From assembly GCA_000149265.1 (NCBI GenBank), contig CH003398.1:446476-510475 (forward strand): a stretch of 64,000 nucleotides of DNA, given 5' to 3'. This stretch comes from Ciona savignyi (taxonomy: Eukaryota; Chordata; Ascidiacea; Phlebobranchia; Cionidae). Positions 35,031 through 46,063 of the stretch are shown piece after piece (positions within the stretch are counted from its first letter, which is position 1; each line of letters starts with the position of its first letter). The notes beneath the pieces are model-generated. The model saw only the letters and a program-made list of their open reading frames with translations, made no database searches and was not told where the DNA came from. A program made the translations under genes and the position numbers.

Positions 35031-38000
35031 ATGGATTTATTGGACGAAAGTTCGCAATGGACAACAGAAGAAGTGAGACCTTTGACAGCCGAAGAAAAAG
35101 TAATGCTGGAAAAGCAGGTATCACTAGTCAATAAGAATAGGATATTCATTTTTATTCTAGTGAATGGAAAAATGCGGAAGAGTTATTACACGGGTAATCT
35201 TAGAATAGTATCTTCTAGATTGGGTTTTAAACTTAATAAAATGTTTGAATTATTGAGTTGTTTTCTTAGTTTTAGTACAACCCATTCATTTAATGGGTTA
35301 TACTAAAATTTAAGACAATGTCTGCTTAATATCTTGCATGAGAATACAACTGACTAGTTATCAATTAGTTTCGAACCTGCAACCTTTTGGGTGAAAGTTT
35401 ACACATTGACCCTCCAAGATATCTTCGGCCGGTAAGGTTTGAATATCTTATAGGTAATAGATTTTCAATGATTTTGCCTCCTTATACCTTCATAAAACCA
35501 AGCATTGTTATATATTTCCAACCGATAAGTCTGGTAATTTAGTGTAATACCTTTCAACCGAAAGGTTGCAGGCTCTAAACTGGCCGTTGCGGACATTGCC
35601 TGAATCCAGCGGATTAATGGGTTCTACAAAATTAAAGGAACATGTCTACATACACGACACAATGCAATAGCTCTGATAACCAGATGGTGGGCGCGAGGTG
35701 ATCTAACGATTGCCCATGTGTTAACCCCCTTGGTTTTACTATTCACGACAATAAACATGAATATCCTATCTTATTCTCTATTTCTTTACAGAACACTAAG
35801 CTTGTGAGTGATTTCCGCCGTGACAAATTGGAATTAGAAGCAGGAAAAATGTGGGATTTATTTTACAAAAGGAACAGTGTTAATTTCTTCAAGGACAGAC
35901 ATTGGACCACGCGGGAATTCGATGAAATAGAAGAAAGGATAAAATCAGTAAACATGTGACCCTAATAAATCTGAAATGCAAGCAAACTACATTCTAGTCT
36001 AGCTGGTTGATTGTGTTTTTGAGCAAGGCACTTAACGGACATTGGCTTAACCCAGTGGATTAATGGGTTCTACCATATTAAAGGAACGTGTATATCATAG
36101 CTTCAGTAATCCAATAGTGGGCGCGAGGTGATCTGACGATTGCCCATGTGTTAACCCCCTTGGTTTTCCCACTCGCGGGGATAAACATAAATATTTTATC
36201 CTATTCTATCCCATCCTAAATATATAGACTATTCTTTTACTTCTAGAATGAACATACAGTGTTATTGGAAGCAGGCTGTGGAGTTGGTAATGCTATATTT
36301 CCACTCATGGACAAATATTCAAATCTCTTCGTGTACGCATGTGACTTCTCTCCTAGAGCTGTGCAACATGTCAAGGTGTCGAATCCTTTTAAATTTTAGA
36401 ATTGAATTTTAAATGATGTGTTTTTACAACTGTTTGTTTTTCCTGTTTCTGTGTTGGGATTTGATTTGTTTACCATTTTTGAATTTTGAAAGAAATTTTT
36501 TGAAAGAAAATTAATAACCTAAATTAAAACTAATTGCACCAATAGATAAAGTTACCCGTAAATATGAAAGGTTGACTAGTGGATAATAACATAGTTATTA
36601 AATTTATGAATTGCAACTTAAGATGGATTGACCCACTCCTTTATTTAACTAAAGGATTTAAAAAAAAAATCATGACCAGACAGGTGCTTGGCTCGATTTT
36701 TACTCTAATCACTTTCTACACTTGTATGTCAAATGGTAAGTCACATAACGAACAGTGCCTTGACCCATTGATTTAGTAGCCCACTAAAGTTATGTTAAAA
36801 TGAGAGCAGTTATGCCACAAACGAATATAAAAAACATCATCTTTATATATTTCTCTACATTTGCTTGCTAAAGGTCTTGAAAATTATAAGAAAACATTTT
36901 TCAGGATAATCCCGGATATTCCAAAAAGAAGTGCAATGCCTTTCAATGTGATATCTCAACTCAGAGTCTATGTGACAATATCCAAGAGAACAGTGTTGAT
37001 TTAGTGACCTTAATATTTGTGCTATCAGCAATACACCCGAAAAAGTTTGAATTTGTTTTCGAAAGCATACACAAGGTATGCAGAAATCTTATTTCATTCT
37101 ACTTAATGTTGCCCTTTTTGGGGTTTTTTAATACTTTTCGATCATATGAACCTAGAGAATTAATGGGTTCTACCAAATTGAAGGAACGTGTGTATAATAT
37201 ACAACACACTGAAATAGCTTCGTTAACCCTACGATGGGCTTGAGGTGATCTGACGATGGCCCGTGTGTTAACCCCTTGGTTTCCCATTCACAAGGATAAA
37301 CCTGAATATCCTATGTTCTTATATCTATTCAAGTGTTCGTTTGACTTGTGACAATTCGAAGAATTTCTGTAGTCTGGTAGTATGTCATAAAAAATAAAAT
37401 AATAAAAAAATGTACTGATGCAGCTGTTAATCCTAAACAAAATCATAATAAATTGAAGTAAGCTCCCTAAACCAAGATTAAAATCAAATGAAGCCATGAA
37501 GGCAAGACAATTCGTATAGTAATGGTGGGAACTTTAACTACCGGTACTTGTTTGGTTATACAGGTATTAAAACCGGGCGGTTACCTATTGTTCCGCGATT
37601 ATGGTTTGAATGACTGGGCGATGTTGAGATTCAGCACGGGAAGCAAGATAGCGGAGAACTTTTATGTGAGGCAAGATGGAACACGAGCTTATTACTTTAA
37701 AAAAGGTGACTTCTTGGCTTAAACTTTGTTACAATTTATCGTTAAACTTGTTGTTTGGAGGTACAAACAAAAGTTTATAAGAAAACCACAAAAATACAAT
37801 TTACTTAATATTTTAATTGGTGGTGTATTTTCCATTCATGGAGAATTGCTTTTTCGAAGTTTGCCAAAATAACATGCTCATTAAAATATAATGATTTAAT
37901 TTCCGTTTGTGTAATTTTGCATGATTTAGCAGTAACTGCCAACTATTGAATATAAAACAAATCGTCATCAATATAGACAATTTCTGAAGGATACACTCTC

Positions 38001-38278
38001 ACACGTCTGTGCATTGTAACTGTGCAAAACCAAGGTTTAGTAACTGAACCACTTTTTATACAAATCCTTAAATATTTTTTCTGTTACGCACCCTATACCA
38101 CACTTTTTTATTTCATTTGTTTATTGCTTTAGGTGAACTAGAAAATCTTGCAAGTTCAAACGGCTTTCTGGTGTCCAGCAACGAATATGTGATGAGAGAA
38201 ACTGTCAACAAGAAGAAGAATTTGAAGGTTCCTAGAGTCTTTCTTCAGGGGAAGTACCAGAAAAAGGCAGCTTCATAA
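35031..38278 (+). CDS. METTL6: tRNA N(3)-methylcytidine methyltransferase METTL6, 6 coding exons
   Basis: METTL6 makes m3C at position 32 of serine tRNAs using S-adenosylmethionine. Exons: 35031-35117, 35792-35947, 36247-36375, 36905-37075, 37564-37705, 38133-38278. All phases join, giving 276 residues (human 284). Diagnostic blocks are MWDLFYKRNSVNFFKDRHW, the SAM motif I LLEAGCGVGNAIFPL, YACDFSPRAVQHVK, VTLIFVLSAIHP, FRDYGLNDWAMLRF, NFYVRQDGTRAYYF and the METTL6-type end NEYVMRETVNKKKNL. The last of these separates it from METTL2/8. The frame is open upstream of the chosen ATG to 34743. An acceptor-like run ends near 34775 (cttcacttgtttgcag), a possible 5' UTR or trans-splice site. A second intact copy of exon 6 lies at 39632-39777. 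Confidence 0.93.
35135..35420 (-). repeat. tRNA-derived SINE, decayed
   Basis: Starts gaataggatattcatttt directly after the METTL6 exon 1 donor. The middle is diverged and the head is lost near 35420. Confidence 0.65.
35519..35785 (+). repeat. tRNA-derived SINE
   Basis: Head at ccgataagtctggtaattta, tail aatatcctatcttattctct. The tail runs into the pyrimidine tract of the METTL6 exon 2 acceptor (35791). Confidence 0.75.
35998..36217 (+). repeat. tRNA-derived SINE, 5'-truncated
   Basis: Begins in the gctggttgattgtgtttttg segment and ends ttttatcctattctatccc, 30 bp before METTL6 exon 3. Confidence 0.72.
37154..37312 (+). repeat. tRNA-derived SINE, 3' half
   Basis: From gagaattaatgggttctacc to cctgaatatcctatg, in METTL6 intron 4. 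Confidence 0.72.
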
Positions 38279-39416
38279 GCGGGTGCTTGTCTTTGGGATT
38301 GTGTGATTTTATCTTGGTAGCTGGAAAAAGGATTGGATGCTCAGAACAGCTTATGTATGCTCGACAGCAAGCACAAGAGGTATTTTGCAACCGGCAGGAT
38401 CGGATTTTTCCAATAGTTTACATACGCTCGGCAGCAAGCACAAGGCACAACTTTCAACCATGCCAGTTGAAGCCTTTCTATTCTTTTCTGCTTCATGTCG
38501 AGTGAATTCCTCATTTCCAACATGTGACGATGTCTCTGTCCATTTCAAGCTTGGCTAACAACTCCGAATGGCTAGAGCCCAGTTTGCAGCAAATTTCTTC
38601 GGCGCTGTGCAACCCATCAGTGTAGCGACGGACATCCGACTGGATTTAGGAGAGAAATTTTTTTAAAATAAATCACAAAAATTGGTTGATTTTCAGAACT
38701 TTGAAAAAATATTGCAGTTTTATTTTCCGTGTTAACAAAATGATTAAATAAATGATTTAGATTTAAATTTAGAAGGTTTGTTCATTTGTTTTGGTTAAGT
38801 TGTAGTTAAAAGTGACCACGGGTATAAATAATGAAAATTACAACAACTGTCATTATTAAAACTTGTGGAATATTGAATTAAGAACCATCAACCTACCTGT
38901 GGTAGTGAAACTCTATCTGATTTCAACCGTACAGGGAACATGTTAATTCTGCGGATCAATCCGTGGATCAGACCATATTCAATCAACCTCCTGCACGAGA
39001 ATTGTTTAGTTTATTCGATAGCAACCATTCTGAATTCTAAGAGTAAAATGGGAAAAATATCGAGCCTGTAACCTTTTAGTTTAAAACCGATGCATTAACC
39101 TACCATGCTGTTAGGTAGTTTGAATTTATTTGGATGAACCGTGGTTTATAGGCCACAACAAAAACTATTGTAATGACTCCACACACAATATGCTTCATTA
39201 ATCTTGCATACAAGAGGATAACTGAAGATTTCCAGTGTTAGCCATAGTCAAGGTATATTTACACAATATTGATGCCACTTACAGACTGATTAATTAAAAC
39301 TGGATAGGAACTGAGTAGATCACAGCACCAACTGGAAAGCAAGCAACTTAACATTCCAGCCCAACCAATCCTATACATAACAGCACATACTGTTCATTCA
39401 CTCTTGTTATCTGGTC
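37959..39416. repeat. Tandem duplication, copy A (METTL6/NPRL2 3' region)
   Basis: Copy A runs from aaatcgtcatcaatatagac to tcttgttatctggtc. It contains METTL6 exon 6 (plus strand, 38133-38278) and, on the minus strand, NPRL2 exon 8 (38639-38511), exon 7 (38990-38897) and the 3' end of exon 6 with its donor near 39390-39416. It corresponds in order to copy B (39491-41263). Coding parts are nearly identical, and introns and spacers diverge more. Confidence 0.9.
38511..38990 (-). other. NPRL2: Extra copy of NPRL2 terminal exons 7 and 8
   Basis: Exon 7 (38990-38897, 94 nt) and exon 8 (38639-38511, 129 nt with stop) have intact acceptor and donor dinucleotides and translate to the same residues as exons 40453-40360 and 40138-40010. 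They lie downstream of the other copy for the NPRL2 transcript. They are either alternative terminal exons, a silent duplicate, or an assembly artefact. Confidence 0.85.
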
Positions 39417-39490
39417 TGGGTTTGCCTGACATTTAGCATGCGGGATATGTTTTTCTGCAATTTTTATTACTAAATTCCATAGCTGATTTC

Positions 39491-41263
39491 AAATCGTCAT
39501 CAATTTAGACAATCTTTCGAAAGATTTACACTTTCATGCAATGATGAACCACTCTTTTATACAAATGCTTAAATATTTTAATATTTTATTTTAAGCACCC
39601 CAAAGCACACTTCACATGTTTATTGCTTTAGGTGAATTAGAAAATCTTGCAAGTTCAAACGGCTTTCTGGTGACAAGCAACGAATACGTGATGCGCGAAA
39701 CTATCAACAAGAAAAAGAATTTAAAGGTTCCTAGAGTCTTTCTGCAGGGGAAGTACCAGAAAAAGGCAGCTTCATAAGCGGGTGCTTGTCTTTGGGATTG
39801 TGTGATTTTATCTTTGTAGCTGGAAAACGGATTGGATGCTCAGAACAGTTTAAGTATGCTCGACAGTGAGCACAAGATACATTTTGCAACCGGCAGGATC
39901 GGATTTTTCCAATAGTTTACATACGCTCGGCAGCAAGCACAAGGCACATCTTGCTACCATGTCAGTTGAAGCCTTTCCATCCTTTTCTGTTTCATGTCGA
40001 GTAAATTTCTCATTTCCAACATGTGACGATGTCTCTGTCCATTTCAAGCTTGGCTAACAACTCCGAATGGCTAGAGCCCAGTTTGCAGCAAATTTCTTCG
40101 GCACTGTGCAACCCATCAGTGTAGCGACGGACGTCCGACTGGGATTAAGAGAGAAATTACATTTTTTTTATTAAATCACAAAAATTGGTGGATTTTCAGA
40201 ACTTTGAACAAAATGATTAAATAATTTATATCTGAATTTATTAGTTATTTTTATTTGTTTCGGTTGTTGTAGTTGTAAGTAAAGACCACAGCAATAATAA
40301 TGAAAAATGCAACTGTCATTAAAACTTGTGAAGTATTGAATTGAGAACAAATAACCAACCTGTGGTAAGGAAACTCTATCTGATTTTAACCGTACTGGGA
40401 ACATGTTAATTCTGCGGATCAATCCATGGATCAGACCATATTCAATCAACCTCCTGATTGAGAATTGTTTTGTTAAATATTGATAACTCCAATGACAGCG
40501 GGTTGGTCCATTGGGAATTGTATCTATGATTCTAAATTCTGAGAATAAGATGGAATAAACTTGATAAACTTCAAGCCTGTAACCTTTTAGTTAAAAAGTG
40601 ATGCATTAACCCACCAAGCTTTTCAGTAATATAGTTCATTTAGACTAGTGGTTCTTAAACTTTTTCAGTCGCGCCCCCCTTGAGATTTGTGATTCATGCT
40701 CACGCCCCACCTACTCAAAAATCAAATTTACGAAAATAGAGCAATAATTTATTTGCCATTACCCTGCTTAGTGTGAAGAATTGCTATTCGCGAACCGTTT
40801 TTTAAAGACGTTTTTTTTTTAAACAATGTTATATTAACGGGTTGAGGATTTATTATTAAAAGTGCACGAAATCAGTAACGGTAATTTATATTTTCGCGAT
40901 TTTGTTAAATTTTGTAATTCGCGAACTTTAAAAAACGGTTGCAAATAGCGATTCGCGATCCCTTAATTCGAACCCTGTAAGGTACAACAAAAACTATTGT
41001 AACGACTCCAAAACACACAATATGCTTCTTAATCTTGCATATATGAAGATAACTCCTGATTTCCAGTGTTAGCCATAGTCAAGGTATATTTACATTGTAT
41101 GGATGCCACAGACTTTGGACTAAATGATTAATTAAAACCGGATAGGATTTAATAGTACATCACAGCACCAACTGAAAAGCAACAGCAGTAAAAACTTAAC
41201 ATTTCAGCCCAACAATCCTATAAATAACAGCACATACTGTTCATTCACTCTTGTTATCTGGTC
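39491..41263. repeat. Tandem duplication, copy B
   Basis: Second unit of the METTL6/NPRL2 3' duplication. It is about 300 bp longer than copy A, mainly because of an insert near 40648-40985 that begins like a decayed hAT-type repeat (agtggttcttaaactttttc) and includes tcgcgaacc-type repeats. Confidence 0.88.
39632..39777 (+). other. METTL6: Extra copy of METTL6 terminal exon 6
   Basis: Same 146-nt length, same acceptor (ttattgctttag) and same stop as 38133-38278. It differs by two conservative residues (Ser to Thr in FLVTSNEYV; Val to Ile in RETINKKK). If spliced from exon 5 it would give an alternative, full-length METTL6 C-terminus. Confidence 0.85.
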
Positions 41264-44200
41264 CTGAAACATATTGCAGAGATCTCGCAATGTGATACGA
41301 GGTGCCAATCCACAGTACAACGTCATCACATCATGTAGGGTTGGTTTCTGGTGTCCGGATCTTGACACATAATCCAAGCAAGCATGCTGCATAGTTGTAT
41401 CTTCCCAGAACCTGAAATTTGTGATTAATTAGTGCAATTGCTCACTTTATAAAGCTTGATGCATTTTCCAATAAAAAACTTTATCCGTATTTTATGGACC
41501 ATAAGGTGCACTTTAAATCGAATATGTGCCTTATAAAATGGGCACTTAATGCATAAATAAGGTACCGGTAGTGCTTTATTTAAATTAGTAGTTTTTGTTT
41601 AATAAGCTATATTCGGTAACCTGATACTCCTTAAAACTGGTGTGTCTTATTTTTTGGGTAGCCTAATGTAGGAAGAAAAACAATTTTAAATGCAATTTAT
41701 TCACAATGCACCTTATAGTCTGCCCACCGCATTTTTCATTAATAACTTCAATATTTTAACTTTTAACAGACAAAAACAAAGTTTTTGGCATTTGGTGAGG
41801 TAATAATTCAACACAGTTGGCATCCGTATAATTTAGCGAAAAATCGCAGATAAATGCACTTAAGCTCTTAAAGGTACAGTGTACAGAATTGTATAAATAC
41901 ATTAAGTAAGTTATTATCACATTCCAAACATCTCAAAATATAAAGTACAATTTGGTTTCATGTTTTTTTTCCAAGACTTACTTGTTAAGTTTAGCAGTGG
42001 TGATGTAGACATTGGAATATTGGAAAATCGATATCAAGCGGACATGCTTATAGAAAGCGAGGTTCTGGATGCAAATCTTGGCCAAATCCACATCTACATC
42101 AGCTAGAACTCCAATCTTCTGTACATGGCGGAACCCATCAATAAATGGGAGGATCTATTAAAATGGGGCTCTTTTTAGAAAGAGGTAAATATCTGAATTT
42201 AGAGGGTCAATTAATGCCAATGTATTTTTCCAACTCTGAAGATATACACGAATATCCTATTCAATGATAACATAAGTTCTAAAAAACACAAAAATAGGAA
42301 AAACTAAAAGGAGGGAAGGCGGGAAACTTCACACTATAATAAAGATTAGGGTATTAGAGTTGATTTTAAACATGGGGTTGGTGTAAGCGTAGTTCTAGAG
42401 TTTAGATTAGTGTTTAGGCCAGAATTTATTTCCATAGTTTTAGTAAGCAGTTTCCCGCCTTCCCTCTTTTAGTGTTGCCTCACAAAATAAACCGATATTC
42501 ACCTGCTGTGTAGTAAGGTCCCACTCAGAAAGAATAATTGAGTCTTTGGGAACCGTAAGTATCGGCACGTGATGGTCATACACATGTGAGGGGGCTACAG
42601 TTGGTGGAAAGACTTTGAGGTATAAACTTGTGGCTTCGGTGACAGGAATGCAACAGGAGCCTTCGTTGTTTAACTCGGTGAAAATCTGCTCTAATAAGCC
42701 TGAAGTTGAAGGCAAAGTGTTATTAGCCTGTCCATGCACTGTTGAAAGGTGTAAAATTTAGGTTGACATGATTTTATTAAAAAAATAACATTTCGATTAT
42801 GTGGGTTGTTGTATAAAATAAGGTACATACACTATATAGGTATACTATTTAGTCCGGCCGGTTAGTGTGGTGGTTTGTGCGACGCCTTTCAGCTAAAAGG
42901 TTGCAGGTACAAAACTGATTGCTGCTAGTCGGTTGTGTCCTTGGGCAAGGCACTTAACGGACATTGCCTGAACCCAGCAGATTAATGGGTTCTACTAAAT
43001 AGAAGGAACGTGTGAATCATACACTACACACTGCAATATCTCCGGTAACCCGTTGATGGGTGCGAGGTGATCTGACGATTGCCCTTGTGGTAACCCCCTT
43101 GGTTTTCCCATTCATGGGGATAAACATGAATATCCTATCCTCTTATATGTTTTGGGCTTTTGGCTAATAATTTTTTACATGTATGATCAAAGTAATATTG
43201 TGTTTTAGTAAGTACATACTTTATCTGGACATATACATATAAACTAATATTGCGAACATTTTATATAATGTACATTACTCTTGTCTAGAATTTTGGGTAC
43301 ACTTAGGATTTTGTATAAAATGCCACCCCATTTTTTATTTGCAAAGAAAAAATCAAGTCTAATGTCGGTAGTAACTGTTTTACCAGGAATTTTTTCTTTT
43401 GATTTTTCGTTTGAAACGAAATAACTTTCCAGTTCAAGCTCCGTCATGTAGCTTGCCAATTTCTTAATAAGAGGAATGCAAGGTGAGCTCTTATGCACGT
43501 TGTCGAGCACCATACCGAAATTGAACATGTACTGGTTGCGAGGGTACTTGGGATCGTTAATGCAAACTGGACACCCAATCACCTTCTTCCCGACTGCATT
43601 TCTGAAGAACTTTGTTGTGAACACTAAACTTAATTTACCAATATTATATTAGGATGGAATGTGTTATTCTTAATTTACCAATATTATATTAGGATGTGTT
43701 ATTCTTAATTTACCAATATTATATTAGGATGGAATTTGTTATTCCCCAGGCGGAAAAATATAGTGAGTATTAAAACACCTTCCCTGAGATAAAGAATACA
43801 GTAAGTATTATAACACAGATTTCTTAGTATTTGTTAGAATATAATGACGACCTTATTGCTCTGCCCAAGGGCAAAACCAAGTAGAATATGGTCAGGGTAA
43901 ATATTAAACCAAGCACCTTTTTGGCCATAACTTACTTTTCAACAAAACGGCAAACTTAGTTTAATATATATATATAAATTGATAAAACTAAAAAAATTAC
44001 ACACTTACACAGTTATAAGTTTGTCTTGTAAGTCAGGCTTAGGAATGATGTAGTTTATAGCTGCTTCCAGCAAAGAACTTTCTCGATTGATACTGCCGAG
44101 AGGATACTGAGAAAAAATTTGAATTAATCAGGTTATTTTGGTTGTTTCCGGAATTCTAATGATAGGTACATTAACTCATGGGCAGTAATGAGTTGAACTA

Positions 44201-44560
44201 AAACAGTAGACACGTCCTAATTATATACAGAAGATTGCAAAAGCTCTGTTGGACTAAATGCAGTCTACCAAACGTACATATTATAACGGTACTTCTAATT
44301 ACTACTGGATCGCTTGTATAGCTTGGAGGGTTAAAGTTAGGGTTCTAAGCACTTGATCCAAGCTCTCCAAGTGATCCTGTAGTAATAAGAGGCACTTCTA
44401 TTATATTGCTGACTGCATTTTTCTATCTATTGGCATAAAAGTAAACAATTACAGAGCAATATACCTGGTACGTAATTTTTGGGCCTTGCTTATGGTGAAA
44501 TTCACTGAAGAAAAAGCACTCTATAGGGTGCTTTTTCATATATTCCTTTGTTATATTCAT
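40010..44560 (-). CDS. NPRL2: GATOR1 complex protein NPRL2 (nitrogen permease regulator 2-like), 8 coding exons
   Basis: NPRL2 is the catalytic-arm subunit of GATOR1, the GAP complex for RagA/B that turns off mTORC1 at the lysosome when amino acids are scarce. Exons: 44560-44465, 44106-44009, 43601-43384, 42699-42503, 42154-41982, 41411-41238, 40453-40360, 40138-40010. All phases join, giving 392 residues (human 380). Diagnostic blocks are [130 protein letters not shown] and the terminal DIVTCWK. Acceptors of exons 3 and 4 were chosen because they restore human-like spacing. The gene converges on METTL6. Its 3' exons are duplicated further downstream, and a transposon ends about 260 bp upstream of its ATG. 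Confidence 0.94.
41475..41738. mobile_element. MITE-like element in NPRL2 intron 5
   Basis: Ends ttttatggaccataaggtgc and gcaccttatagtctgcccac are imperfect inverted repeats. The interior is AT-rich with no coding sequence. Exact limits and target duplication are unclear. Confidence 0.5.
42292..42480 (+). repeat. Telomere-like MITE, reference copy
   Basis: Ends of aaaaggagggaaggcgggaa and ttcccgccttccctctttta type are inverted repeats about 20 bp long. The interior is built from degenerate ttaggg/ggggttgg/gattag runs. It lies 20 bp from the NPRL2 exon 4 donor. Related copies are at 1640, 3950, 4722, 50495, 52262 and 53335. Confidence 0.75.
42852..43142 (+). repeat. tRNA-derived SINE, full-length reference copy
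   Basis: This 290-bp copy defines the family. The order is: tRNA-like head with A-box (gttagtgtggtggtttg) and B-box (ggttgcaggtacaaaact), ctagtcggttgtgtccttgg, a gcggacattgcctgaaccca-like section, ggttctac..aaggaacgtg, cacactgcaatatctccggt, gcgaggtgatctgacgattg, ttggttttcccattcatggg, and the tail gataaacatgaatatcctatcc. The B-box-like segment and dispersal support a Pol III SINE. It is in NPRL2 intron 3. Confidence 0.85.
43632..43743. repeat. Three ~40-bp tandem units beside NPRL2 exon 3
   Basis: The segment taatttaccaatattatatt + aggatg...gttattc recurs three times, beginning near 43632, 43672 and 43706. It starts about 30 bp upstream of the exon 3 acceptor on the minus strand. Confidence 0.85.
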
Positions 44561-45300
44561 TTTCTACAAAATGAAAGATCTTATCGTCCGTAAGTTTCGT
44601 TGGACGTTGGGGTGATACTACAGCATATTTACCAGAAATAAACTGTATTACTTATTTGACTATGTAAAGAAGTGAGTGTAAATCCAATTATTACTGCAAC
44701 TTCTGATTTCTAAACTAATTGGGAATGCCCATAATTATGGGTTCTCTTCGAATCTAAAGGCGACACATTGATTTATCTCTGTTTTTACTGTATAACGCTG
44801 TCGCCAGGTCATTTGGGACTGGTAGAAGCTGCATGGCATCGAGGAATTCCTAGGAGAGAGTGTTTCATGCGGAACGACAAAAAGAAAAAAGTTTCTTTTT
44901 GGAGGCTAAATTTTTACAACGCCATCTGCACTTCTTCAGTGCACCGACAACGTGTTGGTAAGTTGAGCCTTGAGCGTAGTTTTATTTAAATAACCCTAAT
45001 CTTTAGTTAACAGTATTATTTTTACAGAGATGGAAATAAATGAAAACATATCTGTACGCGGCAGTAGCTCCATAATTATTGGAGCTGCTGCCGTCCTTAA
45101 AAAGGGGCCAAATATAAAGTAAGTTTAACATTAAGAGGCTTTTATTTATTTGGCAATTTTTTCTCTTTACAGTAATCAAGTAAAAAAGCCCTGTTCGCTG
45201 TTCCTGTCTAGAAGGGCATTCAATGAAAAAAAGGTAATTATTTTTTTGCCAGGAGGGATTTCTTTAAACTTTCTTTTGAATAAATATTACCTTTTAAAGC

Positions 45301-45500
45301 AGTGGTTCCCAACCTTTTTGTCTTGGTGACCATCTTAAATTTTTTTGCAGATTCCGTGAGCCACACTAATATTCTATCCTTAATGCAAAATTAGAAAGTA
45401 GGCAAAAAATGTTTTACTTGCATTTATTAACAAATCAGTGTGATGGTTAATGGACCTTGTAGGTCCGCAGCTAAACGTGTATGATGGTCCCCTTAATTAT
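45301..45500. repeat. Decayed hAT-like repeat
   Basis: Starts agcagtggttcccaaccttt, the typical hAT end also seen at 8900 and 30347. The far end is not clear. Confidence 0.4.
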
Positions 45501-45761
45501 TTTTACCAATTTCAAGTCTTGACTGATTTCTTTTGTATAATATACTACTTTTCTAATAAAGTTCCAAATTGCTGCCATTGCAAGTTTACAGTCATAGTTT
45601 ATGACATCACAGTGGACGTATACTGATCTGTTTTAAAGGCATTCAATATGAGTTTTACACATTGCCTTATGCTATTGGTCCCAGAAATTTCAAGCAATTT
45701 TTCCTAGCCCAAAATTTGCTTTTGCTTTTGTTTGCGAAGTTCAATGGGACTACCATAATAA

Positions 45762-46063
45762 TTCGTCCGGTCCGTTAGTCTAACGGTTAAGTGTGTCGCC
45801 TTTCAATCGAAAGGTTGCAGGTGCGAAACTGGTCGCTAGCTAGGTTGGTTGTGCCCTTGGGCAAGGCATTTTATGGACATTGCATGAACCCAGCGGATTA
45901 ATGAGTTCTACCAAATTGAAGGAACGTGTCTATCATATACAACACACTGCAATAGCTCCGGTAACCCGACGATGGGTGCGAAGGTGATCTGACGATTGCC
46001 CGTGTGTTAACCCCCTTTGGTTTTCCTATTCACGGGGATAAAGATGAATATCCTATCCTAATA
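45762..46063 (+). repeat. tRNA-derived SINE, full length
   Basis: Head gtccggtccgttagtctaac, tail gatgaatatcctatcctaat, inserted inside the MULE-type element. Confidence 0.82.

Noticed and set aside
38341..38558. Several overlapping short frames on both strands around 38.34-38.56 and 39.85-40.06 kb
   Set aside because: They are antisense or out-of-frame shadows of the NPRL2 exon 8 copies and their 3' UTR.
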